Assembly: GCF_000379065.1 (NCBI RefSeq)
Contig: NZ_KB900614.1
Coordinates: 208,421 to 272,420 of the forward strand
Reading direction: 5' to 3'
Source of the DNA: Salinispora mooreana
GTDB taxonomy: Bacteria; Actinomycetota; Actinomycetes; Mycobacteriales; Micromonosporaceae
Length of the DNA: 64,000 nucleotides
Each line of letters begins with the position of its first letter. The first letter of the stretch is position 1. The notes beneath the pieces are model-generated. The model saw only the letters and a list, made by a program, of their open reading frames with translations, did no database searches and was not told the DNA's origin. The position numbers and the translations under genes were made by a program. Below, piece after piece: positions 26,426-36,783 of this stretch.

Positions 26426-26890
26426 TCAGTGGGCGAGACAGACGCACTCGGTCATCAGAACGCGCACGTTGCCCACATAGCGCGGATTCGGGATGGTGAT
26501 CGCTCCCTCCCCGCTCGCCACCGCAGCGTGGCCGTAGTTGTAACTGGCGATCACCGCGTTGAGCAGGCACGAGCTCACCTCGGCCGAGCACAGCGCGGCG
26601 GCCAGCCGGTAGTCGCCGTCAAAGTGCAGGTCGCCGATGTACTTGGTCAGCCAGGCCAGGTAGTTCGCACCGAGATAGGCGTTGTCGCGGTGGTCCCACA
26701 CGTCGTAGCGCTGCCCGAACCGTTGGTTCATCCAGTCGGCGGTCGCGGGCATCACCTGCATCAACCCGATGCCGCCGTCACAGGCGACGATCGTGGACTG
26801 CCAGCCGCTCTCCTGCCACGCCGTCGCCTTCACCAGAGCCGACGGAATCCGAATGTCCGGTGCGGAGGTGCGGCACTCCGGCTCGGCGCG
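26426..26890 (-). pseudogene. Lytic transglycosylase-like domain, N-terminally truncated
   Basis: SLT-type lysozyme-fold domain: catalytic Glu in TAWQESGWQS, GIGLMQVMPATADWMN, YLAWLTKYIGDLHFDGDY and AVIASYNYGH. Homologous sequence clearly continues upstream of the first possible start (GTG 26833) as ECRTSAPDIRIPSALV, up to the stop codon of the preceding DedA-PAP2 gene. There is no signal peptide, which an enzyme acting on cell-wall peptidoglycan needs, so the gene seems to have lost its 5' end. The frame is the same as that of the upstream gene, separated only by its TGA. Confidence 0.65.
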
Positions 26891-28306
26891 TCACCCGCCG
26901 GAGACCCCCTGCGGCGGGCGCGACTCGGTTGCCGCCGGACCCGGCGAGTCAACGGCGTCCGGGGCCACACCGACCGCCCGGTCCCGGGTCACCCACGCCA
27001 CCATGAACACGGCCGTCCACGCCACCCCCAGTAGCACCCCGGAGAGCGCGCTGCTGGCGGTGCTCAGGCCGAGGTACAGCCGGGCGCCACCAACGCCCAC
27101 CACCCCGGCGGCAGCGCCGGTCCAGGCAGCGACCGCGACCGGCCAACGGGCACCCCGGGACAGCAGCCAGGCGAGGGTGCACAGGCTCGCGGCGATCACG
27201 GCGGTCTGGGTCGGGAACAACACCGGCGGGCCGGACCGGTCGGGTTGGACCACGTCGGCGGCGACCGCCAGCACCACCAACGGCATGCACGCGCCGACGG
27301 TGCCCAGCACGCTGAGCAGGTCCGCCCGCCAGGGTCGCTGCTGCCAGGCCACCCCCGCCGCCACCACCGACACGAACAGGATCACCACCGGGCCGCGCAG
27401 CGCCGAAACCACGGCCAGCGCCACCTCCACCGCCTCCGGCGTACGACGGGCGGCGAACCAGTCCGCGACGGCGCCGTCCACCACCGACAGCCCGCTGCGC
27501 CGGACCACCACGCCGAGCCCCCAGGCAACGGCGAGCCCCGCCAGGAACAGCAGCAGGAGGCCGGCAGCCAGGTTCAGCAGCAACGTCCACCCCGGACCGA
27601 GGGACCGGGCGAGCAGGCCGAACAGCGCACCGTAGCGACGGGTCAGGCCTCGCACCGGGGGCAGGCCGCTCGCCCGGGACAGCAGCGCCCGTACCGGATC
27701 CGGGTTTCGACCCAGCCAGCGCCCGGCCAGCAGCACCGCCAGCACCGCCCCGAGCAGCACCAGGACCGCGCCCGTGGCCTGGCCGAGCAGGTGCGAGACC
27801 GTCTCGTACGACTCGCCGGCCAGGTGTCCGGCGATCACCGAGCCCCCCACCCAGGTCACCACCCCACCCAGGTTCCAGGGCGCGAACCGTCGGTACGGCA
27901 TCTGCCCTGCTCCGGCCAGCCGGGGCACCAGGGTCCGGGCGAAGGCCACCCAGCGGCCGGTGAAGACCCCGCGGCCCCCCAGCTTTCCGAGCATCGCGTC
28001 CGCGCGGCGCCACCGGTGTGGCCCGATGCGGGCACCGAACCGGCTGGCACGCAGCCGGGGTCCGTACCGGCGACCGGCCCGGAACGCCACCGCATCTCCC
28101 AGCACACCCGCGGCGATCATCACCAGCAGCGCCGGCCCCAGCGGCAGGGTTCCGGTGTGGGTGAGGAATCCGACCAGCAGCAGAGTGGCCTCCCCGGGCA
28201 TCAACAACCCGAAGACGAGCGCCGTCTCCGCGGCCACGATCAACGCCGCGACCAGCAGGATCAGCCCCGGCGGCAGCTCCTGCAGCCGGTTCACCAGCTC
28301 ATCCAC
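26891..28306 (-). CDS. DedA-PAP2 fusion with degenerate phosphatase site
   Basis: 471-residue polytopic membrane protein. Residues 1-195 form a DedA domain with the conserved MPGEA and the paired arginines FTGRWVAFARTLVP (Arg118, Arg124). Residues 235-440 resemble a PAP2 lipid phosphatase, but its active-site motifs are lost: QPDRSGPP (354-361) for KxxxxxxRP, PTQT (365-368) for PSGH, and ARLYLGLSTASS (408-419) where SRxxxxxHxxxD is expected, with Ser415 and Ser419 in place of His and Asp. The DedA half is probably a lipid transporter or scramblase, and the second half would bind rather than hydrolyse. Confidence 0.85.
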   Translation of the reverse strand: MDELVNRLQELPPGLILLVAALIVAAETALVFGLLMPGEATLLLVGFLTHTGTLPLGPALLVMIAAGVLGDAVAFRAGRRYGPRLRASRFGARIGPHRWRRADAMLGKLGGRGVFTGRWVAFARTLVPRLAGAGQMPYRRFAPWNLGGVVTWVGGSVIAGHLAGESYETVSHLLGQATGAVLVLLGAVLAVLLAGRWLGRNPDPVRALLSRASGLPPVRGLTRRYGALFGLLARSLGPGWTLLLNLAAGLLLLFLAGLAVAWGLGVVVRRSGLSVVDGAVADWFAARRTPEAVEVALAVVSALRGPVVILFVSVVAAGVAWQQRPWRADLLSVLGTVGACMPLVVLAVAADVVQPDRSGPPVLFPTQTAVIAASLCTLAWLLSRGARWPVAVAAWTGAAAGVVGVGGARLYLGLSTASSALSGVLLGVAWTAVFMVAWVTRDRAVGVAPDAVDSPGPAATESRPPQGVSGG

Positions 28307-28458
28307 CCATGCCCCTGGTCACAGGGGTCAGCTTGCCAGCGGTCGATCGCGAGTTACAGGCGTTTCGGTAGAGATCCGGGATACCCCTGGGGCGGCCTGG
28401 GAAGACCCGAGATGACCCCGACGCCGCGCCGGATCCGTGCAGGCGGAAGGATGGAGGC

Positions 28459-30327
<1,869 letters not shown>

Positions 30328-30396
30328 GGCTACGCCGGGGCGCCGACACCGCGAGACGCGCGGAGGGCGCCCCGGCCTACCAGCTACCCTCAGTAG

Positions 30397-31245
30397 GTGA
30401 TCTTCGCCGGTCTCGATGCGCACCTCGACCGGATGCCCGGCACCGTCTCGGCCTACCTGGCTAGTCTCGACGCCACCCCCACCTGGACCCGGCACCCGGA
30501 CACCACCCACTACGCGGCCAGCACGATGAAGGTGGCCGTGTTGGTGGCGCTCTACCGCGCCCTGGAGGCCGGGCGCCTCGCCCCGGACACCGCCGTACCG
30601 GTCCGCAACGAGTTCGACTCGGCCCAACCCGGCGCCGCTCGGTTCTCCTGCACCCGCCCCGTCCACACCGACGACGACGTCTGGGACCAACTCGGCGGTA
30701 CCGCCCCGCTATGTTGGCTGGCCGAACGCATGATTGTCCGATCCAGCAACCTCGCCACCAACCTGCTCCTGGACCAGGTCGGCCTGCCGGCCGTCGCCGA
30801 CGTCTGGGCCCGGGCCGGAGCCCGGCACAGCAGCACCGGCCGCGGAATTGAGGACCTTGCCGCCCGTGCGGCCGGCATCACCAACCTGGTCACCACCGCC
30901 GACCTCGCCGCACTCCTGCGCGGCCTGGCGCGCGGCGCCACCCGGCCCGGCCCACTGGCCACACCGGAGAGCTGCGCCGCCATGCTCGACATCCTCGTCG
31001 CTCAGGAGCACCGCGAGGATCTCGCCGCCGGCCTGCCCGCCGGCACCCGGATCGCCCACAAGAACGGCTGGGTACGTGGTGTGCGGCACAGCGTTGGGGT
31101 CGTCTACCCCGACGACGCGCCCCCGTACGTCCTCGCCGTCTGCAGCACCGGCGACCACCCCGACCACCGCCCGGACGAGGATGCCTGTCAGCTCATCGCC
31201 GACATCTCCGCCCGTGCCTTCGCCCACCGCCACCGGCTCGGCTGA
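30397..31245 (+). CDS. Class A beta-lactamase-like serine hydrolase
   Basis: 282 residues with the active-site pattern of penicillin-recognising enzymes: SxxK at Ser42-Thr-Met-Lys45, an SxN-like motif SSN at 116-118, and KTG replaced by HKNG at 221-224. No clear signal peptide is present, so it may act in the cytoplasm or use another export route. Class A enzymes normally have Glu166 in an omega loop; GIEDLA (150-155) is a possible counterpart. Its substrate might be a peptide or ester rather than an antibiotic. The GTG start lies 69 bases after typA on the same strand. Confidence 0.8.
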   Translation: MIFAGLDAHLDRMPGTVSAYLASLDATPTWTRHPDTTHYAASTMKVAVLVALYRALEAGRLAPDTAVPVRNEFDSAQPGAARFSCTRPVHTDDDVWDQLGGTAPLCWLAERMIVRSSNLATNLLLDQVGLPAVADVWARAGARHSSTGRGIEDLAARAAGITNLVTTADLAALLRGLARGATRPGPLATPESCAAMLDILVAQEHREDLAAGLPAGTRIAHKNGWVRGVRHSVGVVYPDDAPPYVLAVCSTGDHPDHRPDEDACQLIADISARAFAHRHRLG

Positions 31246-31297
31246 GCCGGGGCGCCGCCGCTTCGGAGGGCACCAGTTCGCCCCGCCACGGGGTAGG

Positions 31298-32095
31298 TCA
31301 CTCCAGCAGCCGCGCCCGCAACGCCGCCACCAGTTCGTCGTTCACCCCAAGCCCGTCACGCAGGTACGACCCGAACGACCCGTACACCCGCCGCGCCTCG
31401 TCGTACCCGGCGTCAAGGTACTCGTCGCGTACCTCCAGCACCGGTCGCACCACGGTGACGTCCAACGCCGGGCTCCGCCGACGCATCCCGGCGAGGAGCA
31501 CCTCCCGCAGGCTCTCGGTGAGCGCGTTGTTGGCGAGGTAGTCCGCCCGGATTGTGGCCTCGTCCACCCCGAGGGCGTGTAGCAGCACCGCCGTCAACCA
31601 GCCGGTGCGGTCCTTACCGGCCGAGCAGTGGTAGAGCAGGGGCAGGTTCGCCGCCTCCGCCGCCAATCGCACCGCCGCACCGTAGCCGGCCCGGGCCGAC
31701 TCCCCGGTCACGAACCAGCGGTAGATGGATCGCATCGCCGCCGGAGTGCCCTCCTGCGCCAGCTCCGCATACGCGCTGAGGTCGTGACCGAGCAGCACCG
31801 CCGACACGTAGGTGAAGACCGGATGCGCCACGTCGTACACCGGCAGGTGGATCACCTGAGGTTCCCCCGGCAGCCGGTCCGGCGGGGCCACCGCCGCCTC
31901 CGTGGCGTCCCGCAGGTCCACCACACAGGCCGGCATACGCTTCGCCAGCACCGGTAGGTCCTCGTCAGTCAGCCGCCCCAGCGCCGGGGTACGCAGCAGC
32001 ACCCCGGTGCGCACCCGACGGCCCCCCGCGCCGACCAGACCGCCGAGGTCACGTGCGTTCGGCGCGCCCACCAGCGCCAACTCCCGACCGGTCAT
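31298..32095 (-). CDS. Tyrosine-protein phosphatase (PtpB-like dual-specificity fold)
   Basis: 265-residue phosphatase with the P-loop HCSAGKDRTG (Cys157 nucleophile, Arg163), N-terminal NARDLGGL and the hydrophobic strand CVVDLRDATE. This arrangement matches the mycobacterial PtpB/Tyr_phosphatase3 family, which dephosphorylates phosphotyrosine and sometimes phosphoinositides. Start ATG 32095 (MTGRELALVGAPNARDLGG) is chosen because upstream sequence is not family-like; GGAG lies about 12 bases before. It has no signal peptide. Confidence 0.9.
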   Translation of the reverse strand: MTGRELALVGAPNARDLGGLVGAGGRRVRTGVLLRTPALGRLTDEDLPVLAKRMPACVVDLRDATEAAVAPPDRLPGEPQVIHLPVYDVAHPVFTYVSAVLLGHDLSAYAELAQEGTPAAMRSIYRWFVTGESARAGYGAAVRLAAEAANLPLLYHCSAGKDRTGWLTAVLLHALGVDEATIRADYLANNALTESLREVLLAGMRRRSPALDVTVVRPVLEVRDEYLDAGYDEARRVYGSFGSYLRDGLGVNDELVAALRARLLE

Positions 32096-32300
32096 ACCGG
32101 TATTCCGCTCCGCCTGCGAGCCCCACTCGCCCGCACACCCGCCACAGAGGGCCACTCGTCCACGCAGTCTCCAATCGCCCGCCAGTCTCCTCCAGGGTGC
32201 CCGATGACGATCACGGCGGTACACCCCGGCACGGCGGTGGTGGCACCGGCTGCGGCGGGCCGTTGCGCCGCGAAGCTGGACCAGGTTCCAAGGTCGGTCC

Positions 32301-33299
32301 TCAGTCGCGGACCTGGACCAGGTTCCGACGTTGGTCCCGGGACGACTTCACCAGGCTTGCCACCGTCGCCAGCGTCAAGGTACCCAGGATGACCGTCAAC
32401 GAAAGCCAGATCGGAATGTGTGGGGCCCACCCGACGTGCTCGCCTCCGTTGACGAACGGCAGGCTGTTGTCGGCCAAGGCTTCCAGCACCAGCTTGACGC
32501 CGATGAAGCCGAGTACCACCGCGAGGCCGTGGCTCAGGTAGATCAGCCGGTCCAGCAGGCCACCGAGCAGGAAGTAGAGCTGCCGCAGGCCCATCAGGGC
32601 GAAGACGTTCGCGGTGAACACCAGGTACGCCTCCTGGGTGATACCGAAGATCGCCGGAATCGAGTCGAGCGCGAAGATCAAATCTGTCGTGCCGATCGCG
32701 ATCATCACGACCAGCATCGGGGTGAACACCCTTCGCCCGTGCTCGTACGTGGTGAGCTTCGCGCCGTCGTAGTCCCGCGAGATCGGCAGCGCCCGGCGGC
32801 TCCACCGAATCAGGACGTTCTCACTGAAGTCATCCTCATCCGAATCGCCCTGTCGAGCGAGGTTGATCGCCGTGTAGATCAGGAAGGCACCGAAGATGTA
32901 GAAGACCCACGAAAACTGGGAGATCAACGCCGCGCCGGCGGCGATGAAGCCACCACGCATCAACAACGCGAGCACGATGCCGATGAGCAGGACCTTCTGC
33001 TGGTAGACCCGGGGCACACCGAAACGAGCCATGATGATCACGAAGACGAAGAGGTTGTCCACCGACAGGCTGTACTCGGTGAGCCAACCGGTGTAGAACT
33101 GCCCCGCCGCGCTCGGCCCGGAGACGAGCCAGATTCCCGCACCGAAGACCAGTGCGAGGGCGACGTAGAAACCGACCCAGAGACTCGACTCCCGCATGCT
33201 GGGTTCGTGTGGGCGACGACCAATGATCAACAGATCAATGATGAGAATCGCGGTCAGTGCGACGAGCGTCCCCGCCCACACCAGTCCGGACACGTCCAA
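32301..33299 (-). CDS. TerC-family membrane protein, probable manganese exporter
   Basis: 332-residue TerC/Alx-type transporter with about nine helices. Conserved acidic metal-site motifs are present: TEYSLSVDNLFVFVIIMARFGVP and LIFALDSIPAIFGITQEAYLVFTANVFALMGLRQLYFLLGG. Members of this family export Mn2+ (Alx, MeeF/TerC) and can load metal onto secreted enzymes. A yybP-ykoY type riboswitch directly upstream supports manganese control. The stop lies next to a short direct repeat (CTGGACCAGGTTCC, twice, about 32276 and 32312). Confidence 0.92.
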   Translation of the reverse strand: MDVSGLVWAGTLVALTAILIIDLLIIGRRPHEPSMRESSLWVGFYVALALVFGAGIWLVSGPSAAGQFYTGWLTEYSLSVDNLFVFVIIMARFGVPRVYQQKVLLIGIVLALLMRGGFIAAGAALISQFSWVFYIFGAFLIYTAINLARQGDSDEDDFSENVLIRWSRRALPISRDYDGAKLTTYEHGRRVFTPMLVVMIAIGTTDLIFALDSIPAIFGITQEAYLVFTANVFALMGLRQLYFLLGGLLDRLIYLSHGLAVVLGFIGVKLVLEALADNSLPFVNGGEHVGWAPHIPIWLSLTVILGTLTLATVASLVKSSRDQRRNLVQVRD

Positions 33300-33388
33300 G
33301 GCTCAACCTCCGGCAGACACGCAACAATCGGCGCACCGTACGCCCGGAAGGGGGTGGGTGTGCCGATGACGCCGACTATGGTGACTGT

Positions 33389-33505
33389 CGGAGGTCTCTT
33401 CCGCCACCGCCCCTGCCGGGGCGACGACCGACGGAGCCGGGTCAAGTACCGGGTTCGGCAATCGACCGTGCTGACGACTCCATCGCGGGGGAATACTCCC
33501 CTCCG
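33389..33505 (-). promoter_or_regulatory. yybP-ykoY manganese riboswitch upstream of terC
   Basis: On the minus strand the closing stem P1 pairs CGGAGG (33505-33500) with CCTCCG (33394-33389). The 5' conserved loop GGGGAGTA follows P1 directly, an internal GTCGTCAGCACGG segment resembles the conserved GUCA..AC part, and the 3' side reads AAGAGACCTCC, matching the AGACC consensus. These are the hallmark blocks of the Mn2+-sensing riboswitch, and the gene controlled is a TerC exporter, one of its classic targets. About 90 bases remain for an expression platform before the start at 33299. Matched by eye to the consensus, not by a covariance model. Confidence 0.8.
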
Positions 33506-33749
33506 CCGTTCATTGTCGCCCACCGTGCGGAGCCACCGCACGTCGGGCGGGCGGTGTCCCCTGCACGCCCGCCAACTGCCTGGTCACAGCGGTGAGGCGT
33601 GCGGGCGAAGGTACCGTTCGGGAGGCTGTCGAGCTGCCCCACCGAGAAGACCGAGAAGCCCGGGCTGATGGTAGACGGCCCGGTTGGCCCCTGGCGATCG
33701 TGACTACCCGGACGGTGGGCCGGCTCCGCCACCGTGCGAAGCTGCTCAC

Positions 33750-34049
33750 ATGGTGCTCGAAGTTGCATTGATCGACGTGCTGCCAGGACATGAGGACGCC
33801 TTCGCAGCCGCATACACCAAGGGACGCCCGGTGCTGGCCGACACGCCCGGCTGCCGCTCGGTACGAATGACTCGCGGCGTCGAGTCCCCGTCCCGGTTTG
33901 TCCTACTGGTCGAGTGGGACTCGGTCGAGGCGCACGAACAGAACTTTCGTGCCTCCGACCGGTTTGCCCGGTGGCGGGAGCTGATCAGCCCGCACTTCGC
34001 CGATCCGCCGCGGGTCGAACACTTCACCGACGTGCCGGGCGGACGATGA
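33750..34049 (+). CDS. Antibiotic biosynthesis monooxygenase-domain protein
   Basis: 99-residue ABM-fold protein (dimeric ferredoxin-like). It has VLEVALIDVLPGHEDAFAAAY, CRSVRMTRGVESPSRFVLLVEWDSVEAHEQNFRAS and RELISPHFADPPRVEHF, with the pattern typical of small heme-degrading or quinol-oxidising monooxygenases. Function is not predictable within the family. It stands alone, divergent from terC. Confidence 0.85.
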   Translation: MVLEVALIDVLPGHEDAFAAAYTKGRPVLADTPGCRSVRMTRGVESPSRFVLLVEWDSVEAHEQNFRASDRFARWRELISPHFADPPRVEHFTDVPGGR

Positions 34050-34325
34050 CTGCCCGGACGACCGGTACCCCAACGGCCGGGCCCGTCGACAGGTGACCAA
34101 GCATTGACCTGGGCGCGACCAAGGATGTCGCACCCAGCGCTTACGGTATCCCCACACGCGCTGACCGCTGGCCCCGATGCGCTCGGGGGCACCGGGTCCG
34201 GTTGGTCGCGCCGTTCGCACCCGAGTGCACGCCGCCGGCCCGGCGACCAGCGGCGTGACACCCCGTCGCCGTAGAGATACCGGCTGATCGGGGGGCGGGT
34301 GACGACGGTCAACAACGCTGATGGG

Positions 34326-36428
34326 TCACGACACGCCTGCGGCGTCCATCCCGCGCAGTTCCTTCTTCAGCTCCGAGATCTCGTCGCGAATTCGGGCGGC
34401 CAACTCGAACTGCAACTCCCGCGCAGCGGCGAGCATCTGGCCATTCAGCTCCTGGATCAGCTCAGCCAGCTCCGAACGGGCCATTCCCTCCCGGGCCGGC
34501 CCGGCGGCGGCTCGGCTACGGCTACGGGCCTCCTTCACCGGCGCCTTGCCCCGAGAGAGCTGCCGGGCCGCTCCACCGACCCGGGTGTCGGTCTCCTCCG
34601 CCTCCCGGTAGATGTCATCGAGAATGTCATGAATCTTCTTGCGCAGCGGCTCCGGACTGATGCCGTGCGCCTCGTTGTGCGCGATCTGCTTGGCCCGGCG
34701 CCGGTTGGTCTCCCCGACCGCCTCCGCCATCGACGGAGTGATCTTGTCGGCGTACATGTGCACCTGGCCGGAGACGTTACGCGCCGCCCGCCCGATCGTC
34801 TGGATCAATGACCGGCCGCTGCGCAGGAAACCCTCCTTGTCGGCGTCGAGGATGGCGACCAGCGACACCTCCGGCAGGTCGAGCCCCTCCCGTAGCAGGT
34901 TGATGCCGACCAGCACGTCGTAGTCACCTTTACGGAGCTCCCGCAGCAGCTCGACCCGACGCAGCGTGTCCACCTCGGAGTGCAGATAGCGCACCCGAAT
35001 GCCGTTCTCCAGGAGGTAGTCCGACAGGTCCTCGGCCATCTTCTTCGTCAACGTGGTGACCAGCACCCGCTCATCGCGCTCGGTACGCAACTTGATCTCG
35101 TGCATCAGGTCATCGATCTGACCCTTGGTCGGCTTGATCACCACCTCCGGGTCGACCAGGCCGGTCGGTCGGATGACCTGCTCCACATACTCGCCCTGCG
35201 CGTGCTCCAGTTCCCACGAGCCGGGGGTGGCCGACAGGAAGACCATCTGGCCGACCCGCTCCAGGAACTCGTCGAAGCGCAGCGGCCGGTTGTCGGCGGC
35301 GCTGGGCAGTCGGAAGCCGTGGTCGATCAGCATCCGCTTGCGGGACGCGTCGCCCTCGTACATCCCGCCGATCTGCGGGATTGTCACGTGCGACTCGTCA
35401 ACCACGGTGAGGAAGTCGTCCGGAAAGTAGTCGAGCAGGCAGTGTGGCGGACTGCCGGGCAGCCGGCCGTCGATGTGCATCGAGTAGTTCTCGATGCCGG
35501 AGCAGAAGCCGACCTGCCGCATCATCTCGATGTCGTACGTCGTCCGCATCCGCAGCCGCTGCGCCTCCAGCAGGCTTCCCCGCTGCTCCAGCTCGGCCAG
35601 CCGCCCACCTAGCTCAGCCTCGATGTCACGGATCGCCCGCTCCATGCGCTCCGGCCCGGCCGCGTAGTGCGTGGCGGGGAAGATCAGTAAGTGGTCGACC
35701 TCCCGGACCACATCGCCGGTGAGCGGGTTGAGGTAGTAGAGCCGCTCCACCTCGTCCCCGAACAGCTCGATCCGGACCGCCAGTTCCTCGTAGGCGGGAA
35801 TGATCTCCAAAGTGTCACCCCGCACCCGGAATGTGCCCCGCTGGAAGGCCATGTCGTTGCGGGCGTACTGAATGTCGACCAGTCGGCGCAGTAGCTGGTC
35901 GCGATCCAGCTCCTGACCGGTCACCACCCGGACGGCACGGTCCAGGTACTCCTCCGGGGTGCCCAGGCCGTAGATCGCCGAGACAGTGGCGACCACCACC
36001 ACGTCGCGGCGGGTGAGCAGCGACATCGTGGCCGAGTGGCGCAGCCGCTCCACCTCCTCGTTGATCGAGGAGTCCTTCTCGATGTAGGTGTCGGTCTGCG
36101 GAATGTACGCCTCGGGCTGGTAGTAGTCGTAGTAGGAGACGAAGTACTCCACCGCGTTGTTCGGCAGCAGCTCGCTGAACTCCTTGGCCAGCTGGGCACA
36201 GAGTGTCTTGTTCGGCGCCAACACGAGCGTCGGGCGCTGCAGCCGCTCAATCAACCACGCTGTGGTGGCGCTCTTGCCGGTGCCGGTCGCACCGAGCAGC
36301 ACCGTGTGCCGGTCGCCACGCCGGACCCGCTTCTCCAGATCGTCGATCGCGGCCGGTTGATCGCCGGCCGGCTGGAAGTCACTGACGACCTGGAAACGGC
36401 CGTCAAGCCGGGGAATGTCGAGCGCCAT
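34326..36428 (-). CDS. uvrB: Excinuclease ABC subunit B
   Basis: 700-residue helicase-like damage-verification subunit of nucleotide excision repair. Walker A is [10 protein letters not shown]. The damage-probing beta-hairpin is [27 protein letters not shown]. Helicase motifs follow: [64 protein letters not shown] and QTIGRAARN. The C-terminal UVR domain that binds UvrC ends in [21 protein letters not shown]. It has the usual full length. A LexA box was not identified by eye in its upstream region. Confidence 0.97.
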   Translation of the reverse strand: MALDIPRLDGRFQVVSDFQPAGDQPAAIDDLEKRVRRGDRHTVLLGATGTGKSATTAWLIERLQRPTLVLAPNKTLCAQLAKEFSELLPNNAVEYFVSYYDYYQPEAYIPQTDTYIEKDSSINEEVERLRHSATMSLLTRRDVVVVATVSAIYGLGTPEEYLDRAVRVVTGQELDRDQLLRRLVDIQYARNDMAFQRGTFRVRGDTLEIIPAYEELAVRIELFGDEVERLYYLNPLTGDVVREVDHLLIFPATHYAAGPERMERAIRDIEAELGGRLAELEQRGSLLEAQRLRMRTTYDIEMMRQVGFCSGIENYSMHIDGRLPGSPPHCLLDYFPDDFLTVVDESHVTIPQIGGMYEGDASRKRMLIDHGFRLPSAADNRPLRFDEFLERVGQMVFLSATPGSWELEHAQGEYVEQVIRPTGLVDPEVVIKPTKGQIDDLMHEIKLRTERDERVLVTTLTKKMAEDLSDYLLENGIRVRYLHSEVDTLRRVELLRELRKGDYDVLVGINLLREGLDLPEVSLVAILDADKEGFLRSGRSLIQTIGRAARNVSGQVHMYADKITPSMAEAVGETNRRRAKQIAHNEAHGISPEPLRKKIHDILDDIYREAEETDTRVGGAARQLSRGKAPVKEARSRSRAAAGPAREGMARSELAELIQELNGQMLAAARELQFELAARIRDEISELKKELRGMDAAGVS

Positions 36429-36783
36429 GGCCCCACCGTACGCTCGGTGGCCGACACTCCGGGACGACTACCGACCTTCGGTGATCAGCTTCGATATTCT
36501 CGTTGTCGGCCCCCAGCTGGCGAGCTACGCTTCTCGGGTAGGCCGCTCGCGGCGGCCGACCGGGCCGGCACCGGGCCCAGGACGGCCCCCCTACCCCCGG
36601 CACGTGGTCGCAGCACCCGCTTCCGGCGTGCGCACCCGACGTGGTCGCGCTGACCGCGCTGACCGGCCGCCGCGAGCGCACATCCGCGTCAGGAGTCGGC
36701 GGTGTCGTCGTACCGCATCCGCGCCGGCCGCCGCGAGCGCACATCCGCGTCACCAGTGACCGGCCGACTCCGTTCAACATCCC
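36429..36783. other. uvrB upstream region with a 29-bp direct repeat
   Basis: No gene seen. It should hold the divergent promoters of uvrB and of the membrane protein at 36784. It contains two exact copies of a 29-base sequence, CCGGCCGCCGCGAGCGCACA followed by TCCGCGTCA, at 36663-36691 and 36724-36752 (61-base period). The repeat may bind a regulator or result from local duplication. Confidence 0.5.

Noticed and set aside
32331..33668. Plus-strand open frame of 445 codons opposite terC and its leader
   Set aside because: It is antisense to a well-supported TerC gene and riboswitch, and has low-complexity His/Arg/Asp composition.
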